This document shows positions 35,960 to 45,931 of a stretch of 64,000 nucleotides of DNA, one piece after another. The position numbers were made by a program, and so were the translations under genes. Position 1 is the first letter of the stretch. The number at the start of each line of letters is the position of its first letter. The notes under the pieces were generated by a model. The model had not been told where the DNA came from, made no database searches, and was given only the letters and a program-made list of their open reading frames with translations. Source of the DNA: UBA349 sp963698135 (GTDB lineage Archaea; Methanobacteriota; Methanobacteria; Methanobacteriales; Methanobacteriaceae); contig CAVOPP010000010.1 of the NCBI GenBank assembly GCA_963698135.1, forward strand, positions 1 to 64,000, written 5' to 3'.

Positions 35960-37261
35960 ATGAAGATAACAGTTATCGGAGCAGGTTATGTTGGATTAAT
36001 TACTGCCACATGTTTTGCTGATTTAGGAAATGAAGTTTTATGTGTCGAAAAAATTGAATCCAATGTTCATAAACTCCAAAAAGGAACATCCCACATCTAT
36101 GAGCAGGGTCTTACAGAAATTCTTCAAAAAAACCTGAAGGAAAAACGTCTAAGATTCACTACAGACATGGAAGAAGCAGTGAAATTCTCAGAAATAATAT
36201 TTATCTGCGTAGGAACTCCACAAAGTGATGACGGCAAGGCCGACCTATCCCAGGTAGAAGACGTTTCTCGACAGATAGCCCGATATCTTAATGGATACAA
36301 GATGATAGTGGAAAAGTCCACTGTACCGGTAAATACTCATCAATGGGTTAAAAAAACTATTAAGAGATATGCTCCAGACAAGGCTGAATTTGACATAGCA
36401 TCAAATCCTGAATTTCTAAGAGAAGGAGTAGCTATTCATGATTTCATGAACCCGGATCGTATTGTGGTTGGGGTTGAAAGTGAAAAAGCTAGAAAAATTT
36501 TTGAAGAATTATACCAGCCATTCACCCGGGAGGGTCATCCTCTTTTAGTTACCAATCCTGCAGCAGCAGAACTTATAAAACACGCCTCAAACTCGTTTCT
36601 GGCCATGAAAATATCCTATATTAACATGATTTCCGCCTTGTGTGAAAAAGTGGGAGTGGATGTAAATATGGTGGCCCAGGGAATAGGTCTGGACAACCGG
36701 GTTGGAGAAAAATTCTTGAATGCAGGAATTGGTTATGGTGGATCCTGTTTCCCTAAGGATGTGCAGGCCTTTATTAAAATCGCAGAAGACCATGGCCTTG
36801 AATTTGGCCTCTTAAAAGAAACAGAAAAAATCAATGCCTTCCAGAGAAGAGCATTTCTAAATAAAATTGAAGATATTCTGTGGATTAATAAAGATAAAAA
36901 CATCGCAGTATGGGGATTAGCATTTAAACCAGATACTGATGATATAAGAGAAGCACCGGCCATTGATGTGGTCCGGGAACTGGAAGCCAATGGTGCTAAC
37001 CTATCTCTTTATGATAAAGAGGCCATGCCTAACTTTAAAAATATTTTTCCAGAATCTAAGAGAATTAAATATTTTGAAGATAAATATGAGGCATTAAAAA
37101 ATGCTGACGCCCTCTTAATAATCACGGAATGGAACGAATTTAAAGAAGCGGATCTGAAAAAGGTAAAAAACATAATGAGACTTCCTATTATAATAGATGG
37201 TAGAAATATATTCGAGCCATCCAAAATGAAGGAATTTGAGTATTATAGTGTTGGGAGATAA
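35960..37261 (+). CDS. ugd: UDP-glucose 6-dehydrogenase
   Basis: The 433-residue protein belongs to the UDP-glucose/GDP-mannose dehydrogenase family. It has the N-terminal NAD motif GAGYVGLITATCFADLG, EKSTVPVNT, ASNPEFLREG, the catalytic Cys in GYGGSCFPKD (about residues 260-269) and a C-terminal UDP-binding domain (LAFKPDTDDIREAP). The length is typical. UDP-glucose as substrate is supported by the next gene, a UDP-glucuronate decarboxylase-like enzyme 46 bases downstream. AGGTGTTT precedes the ATG. Confidence 0.87.
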   Translation: MKITVIGAGYVGLITATCFADLGNEVLCVEKIESNVHKLQKGTSHIYEQGLTEILQKNLKEKRLRFTTDMEEAVKFSEIIFICVGTPQSDDGKADLSQVEDVSRQIARYLNGYKMIVEKSTVPVNTHQWVKKTIKRYAPDKAEFDIASNPEFLREGVAIHDFMNPDRIVVGVESEKARKIFEELYQPFTREGHPLLVTNPAAAELIKHASNSFLAMKISYINMISALCEKVGVDVNMVAQGIGLDNRVGEKFLNAGIGYGGSCFPKDVQAFIKIAEDHGLEFGLLKETEKINAFQRRAFLNKIEDILWINKDKNIAVWGLAFKPDTDDIREAPAIDVVRELEANGANLSLYDKEAMPNFKNIFPESKRIKYFEDKYEALKNADALLIITEWNEFKEADLKKVKNIMRLPIIIDGRNIFEPSKMKEFEYYSVGR

Positions 37262-37307
37262 TATTTAGATATCATAAATGGTTTAGAATATCATAAAGGA
37301 GAATTTC

Positions 37308-38291
37308 ATGGAGAAAAAAGGCACAATATTAATTACCGGCGCGGCTGGATTTATTGGAAGTCATCTGGTTGACAAATTTTTATATGAAGGATATGAAGTT
37401 GTAGGAGTCGACAATTTTCTCACAGGAAATCCTCAAAATCTTTCACATTTGGAATCAAACAGCTATTTTTACTTTATTGAAGCTGATGTATCCTTAGAAA
37501 AGGAAATAAAAAGAGTAGAAAAATTTGCCACGGAAAAAAATACAAAGTTCGACGCAGTACTTCATTTTGCCTGTCCCGCAAGTCCAGTTGATTACATGAA
37601 ATTTCCACTGGAAACCATGAAAGTTGATTCTTATGGGACCTTTAATACTCTGGAAATGGCCCATAAAATGCAGGCAATTTATGTTATGGCTTCTACCTCT
37701 GAAGTTTATGGTGATCCTGAAATTCACCCCCAGGTGGAAAGTTACTGGGGTAATGTAAATCCTAATGGACCCCGGTCGGTTTATGACGAGGCCAAAAGAT
37801 TTTCTGAGGCGGCAGTAATGGCCTACCATCGGCAATTTGCTCTGGATAGTAGAATTATAAGAATATTCAATACATATGGTCCCAAAATGAAAATAAATGA
37901 TGGAAGGGTGGTCCCTAACTTTATTTACCAGGTTCTTAAAGGGGAAGATATAACTGTTTATGGTGATGGTTCGCAAAGCCGTAGTTTTTGTTTTGTAGAC
38001 GATTTAGTAGAAGGTATCTTCAGATTTTCGACTTATAAAGGACTTTCTGGTGAAATAATGAATTTAGGGAATCCAGATGAGTACAAAATAATCGAATTTG
38101 CTCAGATTATCCTGAAAAAGATGAATGGATCTTCCAAAATTTCATTTAAACCCTTACCTGCTGATGATCCCCGCCAACGAAGACCTGATATATCTAAGGC
38201 TCAGGACCTTATTGACTGGATACCCCGAACTTCTCTGGACCAGGGACTTGAAAAAACCATTGAATTCTTTAAGAATTTCCTTGATAAATAA
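37308..38291 (+). CDS. UDP-glucuronate decarboxylase-like SDR (UDP-xylose synthase)
   Basis: The 327-residue extended SDR has TGAAGFIGSHLV at residue 10. It also shows the stretch typical of UDP-glucuronate decarboxylases: HFACPASPVDYMKFPLET, ASTSEVYGDPEIHPQ, ESYWGNVNP and the catalytic YDEAK. It would convert UDP-glucuronate from the preceding dehydrogenase into UDP-xylose. GGAG precedes the ATG and the two genes are almost certainly co-transcribed. A dTDP-glucose dehydratase is a less likely alternative because the SPVDY and HPQ motifs fit the decarboxylase group. Confidence 0.82.
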   Translation: MEKKGTILITGAAGFIGSHLVDKFLYEGYEVVGVDNFLTGNPQNLSHLESNSYFYFIEADVSLEKEIKRVEKFATEKNTKFDAVLHFACPASPVDYMKFPLETMKVDSYGTFNTLEMAHKMQAIYVMASTSEVYGDPEIHPQVESYWGNVNPNGPRSVYDEAKRFSEAAVMAYHRQFALDSRIIRIFNTYGPKMKINDGRVVPNFIYQVLKGEDITVYGDGSQSRSFCFVDDLVEGIFRFSTYKGLSGEIMNLGNPDEYKIIEFAQIILKKMNGSSKISFKPLPADDPRQRRPDISKAQDLIDWIPRTSLDQGLEKTIEFFKNFLDK

Positions 38292-38341
38292 TAAAATTAA
38301 TAATAATAAAATAGTGATTTTAAAATAATAGGGTGATATGG

Positions 38342-39199
38342 TTGCTTGATTATGATTTAACAGTTGCTTACAGAATTTATCCCGGTGTATCAAAAATACC
38401 ACCCGTTTTCAGTAGTAATAAGCTTAAGCTTTCCGAATTTTGTTTAAAATCTTTTAAAGAGTCTTTAGGCGATTTAAAAGTAAAAATGATTGTGCTGCTT
38501 GATAACTGCCCCCTGGAATATAACTCACTTTTTGAAAAATATTTTTCCCCAGAGGATCTGGAATTAATCTCATTAGAAGGTATAGGCAATCAGAGAACCT
38601 TCGATCTCCAAATTAAGGTTCTTTTAGAACAGAACTATTCTGAGAAAGTTTACTTTGCTGAAGATGATTATTTTTATCTCCCTGATCAATTTAAAGAGAT
38701 GATAAATTTCATGGACAGCAATGATGATGTGGATTTTGTTTCGGCCTATGACCATAGTGATTATTATAATCATCCTTTACATCAACACGATTATGAAACC
38801 AGATCTACAGCTACCCGAAAATGGAGAACAGCAAATTCCACTTGTTTAACATTTTTAACTACTAAAAAAACTCTAAATGAAGTTAAAAATGTTTTAAAAA
38901 CTTATGTTAATGGTAATTATGATTCCAGCATGTGGCTGGCCCTTACCAAGTTCCAGTTAAGCCCTCTAAAAATGAGGAAGTCATTGGAAATGAGAAAAAT
39001 AATTTTCAGGGCCTGGTCTGATTCCTGGAGGCAAATAATTCAGGGAAAAAGATACAAATTATGGACTCCACTGCCTTCCATGGCCACCCACATGGAAAAC
39101 AACTGTATTTCTCCAGGCATTGACTGGAAGGATATAATGGCCCGTGAAGCAATAAAGATTGATCCAGAATGGAATGAGAGTGATTTTAAATTTAATTAA
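38342..39199 (+). CDS. GT-A-like protein, putative glycosyltransferase
   Basis: A protein of about 285 residues. It has a GT-A-like order of motifs: LTVAYRIYP near the N terminus, KVKMIVLLDNCPLEYN, GNQRTFDLQIKVLLEQ, and YFAEDDYFYLPDQF with an acidic EDD placed as a DxD motif. I do not recognise the exact family. GGTGAT at 38332-38337 points to TTG 38342 rather than GTG 38333, which overlaps that site. It follows the UDP-xylose pair on the same strand, so it may use that sugar, but this is positional inference only. Confidence 0.7.
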   Translation: MLDYDLTVAYRIYPGVSKIPPVFSSNKLKLSEFCLKSFKESLGDLKVKMIVLLDNCPLEYNSLFEKYFSPEDLELISLEGIGNQRTFDLQIKVLLEQNYSEKVYFAEDDYFYLPDQFKEMINFMDSNDDVDFVSAYDHSDYYNHPLHQHDYETRSTATRKWRTANSTCLTFLTTKKTLNEVKNVLKTYVNGNYDSSMWLALTKFQLSPLKMRKSLEMRKIIFRAWSDSWRQIIQGKRYKLWTPLPSMATHMENNCISPGIDWKDIMAREAIKIDPEWNESDFKFN

Positions 39200-39361
39200 A
39201 TCTATTTGACCAATATAATTCAAATATATTAATTAATAATATCAAAAATAAAGAATTAATAATTCAAAAAATTTTAAAATTTATTTTTAATTAATTTTGA
39301 TTTAAAAAATTTTATAAAAATAATAGGTAATTTAATTCTAAATTATTTTTCTTACCCTAAA

Positions 39362-40297
39362 TTATTGTTCTGCTGAATTTCTGAACCAATCGATAGTTTC
39401 TCTCAATTGTTTTTCAAATTCTTTTTTGGGCTCAAAATCAATATTTTTAAGACCACTGACTTCGGCCAGGGAATGTTTAATATCTCCGGAACGTGCTTCT
39501 AAATATTTAGCATTAATAGGAGATCCTAAAATATTTTTAATCATAGAAAACAGCTCATTAACACTTAAAGCATTTCCACAGGCCAGATTAAGAACTCCGC
39601 TGAATTTTGACTTACAGGCTTTTATATTGGCATCAACCACGTCATTAACATAAATGAAGTCTCTGCTTTGCTCTCCATCACCATAAATTACTGGTGAATT
39701 TCCATTTAATAAAGAATCAATAAATTTAGGAATGACTGCGGCATACTGGGATTCAGGGTCTTGACGAGGCCCGAAAACGTTGAAATATCTAAATGAAACA
39801 GTTTCTAATCCGTAAACTTCTGAAAATACCTTACAATACTGTTCGGCACATGCTTTAGATACTGCATAAGGGGAAAGAGGATTAATAGCCTCGTTTTCTT
39901 TTAGAGGCATGCTGGTACTGTCACCGTAAACCGCAGAACTGGAAGCATTGAGCAATTTTTTAATACCACAGTCCCGAGCAGCAACCAGAATTTTCAGGGT
40001 ACCGGTGGCATTAATACGGTGAGATTCTTCGGGAAAGTCAACACTTAAGGGGACACTGGCCATGGCGGCCTGGTGGAATACGTAATCTTTGTTCTGGAAT
40101 ATTTCTTTTAAATTTAAATCGTTTATTCCTCCGATTATTATCTGCAGGTTTTCGTGCTGAGGGTTGTTTAAATTTTGGAGTTTTCCTGAGGACTTATCAT
40201 CAATTACAGTGACCTGGTTATTTTCAACTAATTTGTCAACTAAATGACTTCCAATAAATCCTAAACCACCGGTAACAACTATATTTTTATTTTGCAT
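39362..40297 (-). CDS. UDP-glucose 4-epimerase-like SDR
   Basis: The 311-residue extended SDR has TGGLGFIGSHLVDKL near residue 9, HQAAMASVPLSVDFP, ASSSAVYGDSTSMPL and the catalytic YAVSK. FRYFNVFGPRQDP and RDFIYVNDVV are typical of UDP-sugar 4-epimerases of the WbpP/GalE type. It is convergent with the preceding gene and stands alone on its strand. It probably supplies a UDP-hexose epimer for the locus. Confidence 0.83.
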   Translation of the reverse strand: MQNKNIVVTGGLGFIGSHLVDKLVENNQVTVIDDKSSGKLQNLNNPQHENLQIIIGGINDLNLKEIFQNKDYVFHQAAMASVPLSVDFPEESHRINATGTLKILVAARDCGIKKLLNASSSAVYGDSTSMPLKENEAINPLSPYAVSKACAEQYCKVFSEVYGLETVSFRYFNVFGPRQDPESQYAAVIPKFIDSLLNGNSPVIYGDGEQSRDFIYVNDVVDANIKACKSKFSGVLNLACGNALSVNELFSMIKNILGSPINAKYLEARSGDIKHSLAEVSGLKNIDFEPKKEFEKQLRETIDWFRNSAEQ

Positions 40298-40509
40298 TGA
40301 TTATCATTCCTTGATAAAATTACTTAATAGTGAAATTGATTTTTTATAATTATGAAATTATATAAATTATCTTAATGCCGTATTAGCTATCAGTTGTAGC
40401 GATATAATATGGTTATTTATAAATTTTTATTTTCACGCTTCTAATTCTTAAATTAACTATTTATTCCTTATTAAATCATTTATCATTTGCTTTGATATGG
40501 CTAAATTTA

Positions 40510-43500
40510 TTATACTACATTAACCCACAAATGCAATGATCTATATGGCTTTTTATTATCTGGTAGTTTGTAAAGAATAAATTCCAGTTTTTGTTTACTT
40601 CCAGATTGGTCTGGGGTAAAGGTTACTGTTTTTTCCCACTTTTGATTATTTTTCAGGGTCAGCTTATCTGTACTCAGGACCTTTCCTTGTAATTTCACCA
40701 CAACTTCATAATTCACCGTGGAATACTCATGATTAACCACGCCCATGAATAATTTTCCAGTCTGACCCATAGTGAGATTGGTTGGATAGTCACTGGCCTT
40801 TCCATTAGGTCCTAAAATGTAAAATTCAGTGAATTTTTCTCCTTCTTTAGGTTTAACAATTATATAGGCCGTAGTAGCTATGGCCAGCACCAAAGTAAGT
40901 ATTAATATGATAGAAAGAAGTTTATCCAGTTTAGATTCTTTATTAAAAGAACTTTTTAAAGAATATAAGTAACCTGAGAAATTGGGCTGGAATCTATCGT
41001 CCTCAGCAACCTTTCTTCTCTGTAGATAGGCGACAATTAACATTATAAGAGTAAAACCAGTTAAGGCTATCACAATAGGGCTTAATTTAGTTCCAAAGGG
41101 AGTATAATTGAGTGTCATACCAATTAATGTAGATATGACTAAACTTAGTCCAAAACTGAGGGCTAAACGTTCAATATTATCCAGGTCATATCTTTTAGGG
41201 AATAAAGCAGAGATTAAAACATATCCAGGTATAAATAGAACAAATAAAAGTCCTAATATATCGTTAATTGGTGTTTTACTAATTGTAGGAATATAAATAC
41301 TGATAATTGTTAAAAAGCTAATTATTAAAATTATTAAAAGATCCATGGCAATGAAGCGTTTTTTTGGTGTTAAATCAGGTGATTTGGAAGATATATATTC
41401 GGAATTATTAGAACCACTTGCTTTAAAATAATCTGATGATGGGAATGACTTTTCCAGTTCTTCTTCCATGTATAGGGTCTTTAAAGGCTTTTTCCCATGA
41501 GAAATATTAGTTGATTTATTTTCAGGTATTATCCATGTCTGATTTTTATCAGAGGCCACTTCTTCCGGTGCTACTTTTTTATTTTCATTTAAGCTGGTTA
41601 ATTTTTCAGAGTCTTCAATATTTTTTTGATCCATTTGCTGGTCTTTACTTACATTTGCAGTGGATTTAATTTCTTTTTCTTTATATCTTTCTTTATCCTT
41701 TTTAGGGGATTCTTGAAAGGAATAAACGACTTTAGAAACGTTAGAAGATTTTCCATCCACAGTAATTTCATCCACAATAATCTTATCTTTGTTCCGGTAA
41801 TTTGATTGCCAGTATCCTATTAGAATGCCTGAAACTGAGATAAATGATAAAATACCAACATACAAACTTTGGGTGATATTTATCTGATTAAATAAATCGC
41901 CAATGTAAAGAAGGGCAAATGCTAGTATGATATCCAAAGATAGACTAACTACCACACAAATGGCTGTGGTGAAAACAATTCCTGAATATTTACGGGGTAT
42001 GAAAAGCTCTTTCATAGCATAACCAGGTAAATAAAGAAGAATCGGAATTATGAATATTAATTTAATTAATTCTGAGTTTAATAGTGTTCCACTGGTTGAG
42101 GGAATTAATGAGTTTATGCTGATTATGGTTAAAAACAGACCTATAACACTTAAAACGATAACTATAATTAACTTAAATAGGGATAGGCCTTTTGTGTATT
42201 CCCCAGATTTTTCCACATTTTTAACATTATTTTCATTGTTAAATTTGATTTCCGAATGTGATTGGATGGAATTAACCTTACTGGATTTTATTTTTTTATT
42301 TTCCTTCTGAAGATTTTCTCTAGCTTTTTTTCGAGACATAACTCTTTTACGAGCATCAGCTGGAGTAATGACAGAATTTGAATTTATATTTTTAGAATCA
42401 ACATATCCTATTTCATCTTTATTTTTATTCTCATTTTTATTCTCATTAATTGTGCTGGAGGTGGTTGATAATTTTTCCAGGGAGGATTTTTCTTCAGAAT
42501 TTTTTGACAGAATAATATTTCTATTTTGCAAAGGCTTATGGTCCTTATTTTCTAGTATTAAACTTTGCTCGGAATTACTTTTGAAAATATAATCTTTTGT
42601 CTCCCTGGCTTGTGAGACTGTTAAAACATTGAGTTCACTTTTTTCAGAATTTCCTGCTCTTTCTTTAAATTCATGCTTTAACTTTTTCTGACTTCTTGAC
42701 CTTCTTAAATAACCTAAAACACTCATTAATGTGGAAATTACCAGTAATGCTGCCAGTATATAATCTGAAGACAATTGAAGTTTAAGAAGGGTAATTGCTA
42801 ATAATAATCCTATAACCAGAGTAATGCTTAATAAAACGCTTGATACTAGTTTTTTAAATAGGCCATGATCTGCAAAATTGACAAATATTCCACTTAAAAC
42901 AGAGTAGCCTGGTATAAAGAAAATAAGCATTATAATAAATGGTATTTTTATCAAACTGGTTTTGAGAGTTGGTAAAAATATGAAAAGGGCAGATAAAATT
43001 ATTAGAGATAAAATTACCACTAAATCCTTTGATGATTTTCTAATTTTTATTATCTCGATTTTTTCAGGTGCTGGCTGGCTGGTTGGGGATGTTTTTTGAG
43101 ATTTAAAGGCCCATTTAGGTTTAGATTTTTGGGCATCTATGTTGTTTTCAACACTTTCCGATGTGATTTTAGGGGTGCTTTCTGAGGCACTTTTAGAGGT
43201 ATGTTTTTTATTGTGGGTTGGCCTTGGCATAGATGATATTTTTACAGGAGTTTCTGGAGACTCTTTTGATAACTCGGGGGTCTTAAATTCCACGGATCTT
43301 TCATTTCTTTTATTTCTTTCATTTATTTGCTCAAGTTTAGCTTTTTCAGCTTTGGCAGCAATCTGAGCAGTGGTTAAACCCTGATTTGATTCTAATTTTT
43401 TTATTTTGGGAGTTTCTTCATCTTTTATCCCACTAGATGAGCTTTTATTTGTTCTTGATTTTAAAAATTGAGCCAGTCGCATCACTAATATTAAAATCAA

Positions 43501-43830
43501 AACTGGAATAACCAGCAGTTCGTAATATATGCTGTTAGTATGGTAAGGGGTATAATTTAGAATAATACTCCACAATCCTGTAAAAAAAATTCCGAATATT
43601 GGGGTAAGTATTAATCTAGTTAAAAGAGAAATTTCATTTTTTCTGGGGAAAAACAGCAGGGATAATCCGTAACCTGATATAAGAACTAAAATTGCCCCGG
43701 CCATAATTTCAACAAATTTCATTTGTATTTGCCAGTTCAAGAGAAACAAGCTAATGGCAGCCAGGCCCAGAATTATAAGGTCGCCTTTAGCAGATAATAA
43801 CTGATTTTCAGGTTTTTTTGAAAGTTCCAT
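40510..43830 (-). CDS. Large membrane protein with four DUF1616-like modules
   Basis: About 1,106 residues. Four hydrophobic modules of four to five segments each (about residues 20-125, 265-395, 555-690 and 825-950) recur with motifs such as FIPGYVLISALFPKR and a following NYTPFG or NYTPYH. They are separated by long Lys/Ser/Glu-rich linkers. The C-terminal 130 residues (FYILGPNGKASDYPTNL, LHLWVNV) form the extracytoplasmic domain normally found after a single DUF1616 unit. The function of DUF1616 is unknown; it often occurs near glycan genes in methanogens. AAGAGGCATC favours ATG 43830 over ATG 43854. Confidence 0.8.
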   Translation of the reverse strand: MELSKKPENQLLSAKGDLIILGLAAISLFLLNWQIQMKFVEIMAGAILVLISGYGLSLLFFPRKNEISLLTRLILTPIFGIFFTGLWSIILNYTPYHTNSIYYELLVIPVLILILVMRLAQFLKSRTNKSSSSGIKDEETPKIKKLESNQGLTTAQIAAKAEKAKLEQINERNKRNERSVEFKTPELSKESPETPVKISSMPRPTHNKKHTSKSASESTPKITSESVENNIDAQKSKPKWAFKSQKTSPTSQPAPEKIEIIKIRKSSKDLVVILSLIILSALFIFLPTLKTSLIKIPFIIMLIFFIPGYSVLSGIFVNFADHGLFKKLVSSVLLSITLVIGLLLAITLLKLQLSSDYILAALLVISTLMSVLGYLRRSRSQKKLKHEFKERAGNSEKSELNVLTVSQARETKDYIFKSNSEQSLILENKDHKPLQNRNIILSKNSEEKSSLEKLSTTSSTINENKNENKNKDEIGYVDSKNINSNSVITPADARKRVMSRKKARENLQKENKKIKSSKVNSIQSHSEIKFNNENNVKNVEKSGEYTKGLSLFKLIIVIVLSVIGLFLTIISINSLIPSTSGTLLNSELIKLIFIIPILLYLPGYAMKELFIPRKYSGIVFTTAICVVVSLSLDIILAFALLYIGDLFNQINITQSLYVGILSFISVSGILIGYWQSNYRNKDKIIVDEITVDGKSSNVSKVVYSFQESPKKDKERYKEKEIKSTANVSKDQQMDQKNIEDSEKLTSLNENKKVAPEEVASDKNQTWIIPENKSTNISHGKKPLKTLYMEEELEKSFPSSDYFKASGSNNSEYISSKSPDLTPKKRFIAMDLLIILIISFLTIISIYIPTISKTPINDILGLLFVLFIPGYVLISALFPKRYDLDNIERLALSFGLSLVISTLIGMTLNYTPFGTKLSPIVIALTGFTLIMLIVAYLQRRKVAEDDRFQPNFSGYLYSLKSSFNKESKLDKLLSIILILTLVLAIATTAYIIVKPKEGEKFTEFYILGPNGKASDYPTNLTMGQTGKLFMGVVNHEYSTVNYEVVVKLQGKVLSTDKLTLKNNQKWEKTVTFTPDQSGSKQKLEFILYKLPDNKKPYRSLHLWVNVV

Positions 43831-44636
43831 TTGATGCCTCTTAGTAAATGACATTATAAAAATTTAATAAACATATTCCTACATATTCATATTCTGAAAT
43901 ATTCATTCTGTAATTATTAGTTATGTTAATTATATTTGTAAAATATTATATTATATAGATTATTATTTACGATTTTTAATAATGTAAATTTAGATTACAA
44001 AAAAGTCCTTTTCCAGGTCTTCAAATGGTCTTTCAAGCATATTCTATACTATAATATACTATAATATAATAGAATTAAATCAATAGAATTAATTATATAA
44101 TTTTATTATTATTATTTCAAAGAATTGATTATTAATATCAATTATACTAGTTTTCGTTATTTTAGATTTTCATGTTCAATTATTTTAGGATTTAAATTCA
44201 AATATGTATAAAATTATATTATTTAACATTAAAATTACTTTTAGTATTAATAACGGTCAAATAATTGAATATATCTATTGTTATATCCAGATAAGATAAA
44301 TTTAATTTTTAATTCTTTTTATCTGCTTTATAATCTCTTATTTTATTCATAATTCATGTTTATTCCTTTGAATTCTGATTATATCTTTTAAAATAAGGAT
44401 ATTTAATTTAAATAATTTTTAACGGTGTTATATTATTTTTTAATCTCTAATTTTGATTATTAAGCAGTTTAATAGTTAAATAATGTTTAAAGCTTTAATA
44501 ATCTATTTTCTATGGGTTATTAGAATTAATTAAAACAAATTAGGATTGCATAAATTTTATTATATCTTAATACTAATTTTAATAGTAAAACGCCAAGTAA
44601 AAACATTTATATATCGTGGAGTAATATCCTTTTATC
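43831..44636. other. Divergent region upstream of the eha operon
   Basis: About 800 bases of very AT-rich DNA without a recognisable gene. ACTATAATAT is tandemly repeated near 44047-44065. The eha promoter lies at the far end. Confidence 0.6.
44606..44614 (+). promoter_or_regulatory. TATA box of the eha operon
   Basis: TTTATATAT lies with its centre 27 bases upstream of the ehaA ATG, so transcription should begin almost at the start codon. No ribosome binding site lies at a usable distance, which supports a leaderless mRNA. Confidence 0.65.
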
Positions 44637-44954
44637 ATGATTATTCATGCTAATGAAATGTACACATTAATCAGCTACTTGCTGGTGGTGGGTTCGGCCA
44701 TAGGAGTGGGCCTTTTAATAAAGTTACCTTTACTACCTGAAAGGCCAATGCGGCATTCATGGACGGTAAGTGCTGTATTTCCTACTGCGGTAATTGCTTT
44801 AGGTTTACTGGCCATCTTTTTCCAGTTAGGAATTAGAGGTTTCTATCAGGGTATGGATCTCGCTATAATAATTGGTATTTTAACAGCACTTTTTGCTAAA
44901 TATCTCTTTGAAGATGCCTTCCCTAAACCCCAAACGGAGGAATCAAATGAATGA
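44637..44954 (+). CDS. ehaA: Energy-converting hydrogenase A subunit A
   Basis: The 105-residue membrane protein has three hydrophobic segments and the motif LPLLPERPMRHSWTVSAVFP. It is the first gene of a run matching the eha operon in gene number, order and size. Eha is a membrane complex that uses ion flow to drive ferredoxin reduction by H2. Assignment rests on its place ahead of ehaB and on its size and topology. Its last codons overlap the ehaB start. Confidence 0.88.
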   Translation: MIIHANEMYTLISYLLVVGSAIGVGLLIKLPLLPERPMRHSWTVSAVFPTAVIALGLLAIFFQLGIRGFYQGMDLAIIIGILTALFAKYLFEDAFPKPQTEESNE

Positions 44955-45450
44955 ATTACTGGGAGTTGCTCTGGCGGCTATTATAACCTGGATCAACTTT
45001 GTGTTAATTGATACCTGGATGGGACTTCCTGAATCTCCTGGTGTGAAAGGAGCAGATGTTATTGGTCGTGGTGTGAAAAAAAGGGGTGGCGATTTAGCAG
45101 GAGGATTTTTCCAGGGAAACATCGTATGTTCTCCTGATGCCTCTGCTGGTACCCTATTAGGTGCGGTAGGCTGCTATTTAATAGGAATTCCTGAAGGAGG
45201 ATTTATTGCGGCACTTCTGGTTTTCGTTGGAAATCGTCTTTGCTCTGATCCGGGATATGCCGGAACCACTGGAGCCCTGAGCATCACTTTAATTATAGCG
45301 GTCTGTTCATTAATTGGTTTAACACCAGCCATGTTTGTGGTAGGAATGATTATTGCTATTACTACTATACAGGGTATTCATCATCCGCTGGCATCCCGAT
45401 TACTGGGGGCAATTGCCCAAAAGATGGGAAGACACACTAAATTAACCTGA
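44947..45450 (+). CDS. ehaB: Energy-converting hydrogenase A subunit B
   Basis: The 167-residue membrane protein is glycine-rich with several hydrophobic segments (MNELLGVALAAIITWINFVL). GGAGG at 44936-44940 selects ATG 44947, which overlaps the ehaA stop; a start at 44893 would have no ribosome binding site. It is a small integral membrane subunit of Eha without a catalytic motif. A gap of 157 bases separates it from ehaC, the first sizeable break in the operon. Confidence 0.88.
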   Translation: MNELLGVALAAIITWINFVLIDTWMGLPESPGVKGADVIGRGVKKRGGDLAGGFFQGNIVCSPDASAGTLLGAVGCYLIGIPEGGFIAALLVFVGNRLCSDPGYAGTTGALSITLIIAVCSLIGLTPAMFVVGMIIAITTIQGIHHPLASRLLGAIAQKMGRHTKLT

Positions 45451-45607
45451 TATTAAAAATTAACTTATTAATTAAGTTAATTAATAAAAAAAATCATAAT
45501 ATAATTAAACAAATTCATACTAGTGACAAATCATACAATTATAGACTAATCTAATAATTATAACTTGATCACATTTAAATTAAAAATAATTCTCAGGATG
45601 ATAACTT

Positions 45608-45859
45608 ATGTTAATCGAGATTGTAGGAATAATAGTTGTAATAATGGCCCTAAGGGTTTTACTGGCCCAGGATAGGACAGAAAGACTTCTTTACCTTAAT
45701 GTTGTAGGTTTTGGAATGTCTGCATTAATTGCATTATATATTCAAACCCCATTCGGTGCTATAATAGCTATTACTTTCTTTGTAACTTCTACTTTAAGTT
45801 CTAATGCCATTGCCTATGCCCTGGGAAGAGTTAAAGAAGAAATAATATATGATGAATAA
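45608..45859 (+). CDS. ehaC: Energy-converting hydrogenase A subunit C
   Basis: The 83-residue protein has two to three membrane segments (LIEIVGIIVVIMALRVLL; LIALYIQTPFGAIIAITFF). Size, topology and position fit the third Eha subunit. It resembles the small MnhF/G- and NuoK-like subunits of ion-translocating complexes in general character only. AGGATGAT precedes the ATG. Confidence 0.85.
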   Translation: MLIEIVGIIVVIMALRVLLAQDRTERLLYLNVVGFGMSALIALYIQTPFGAIIAITFFVTSTLSSNAIAYALGRVKEEIIYDE

Positions 45860-45931
45860 TGTTCATTAGAATATCTAAACAATATTAATTAATTAAAATC
45901 ACTAAAATGGAATTATTGCCTGGTGAAACTC

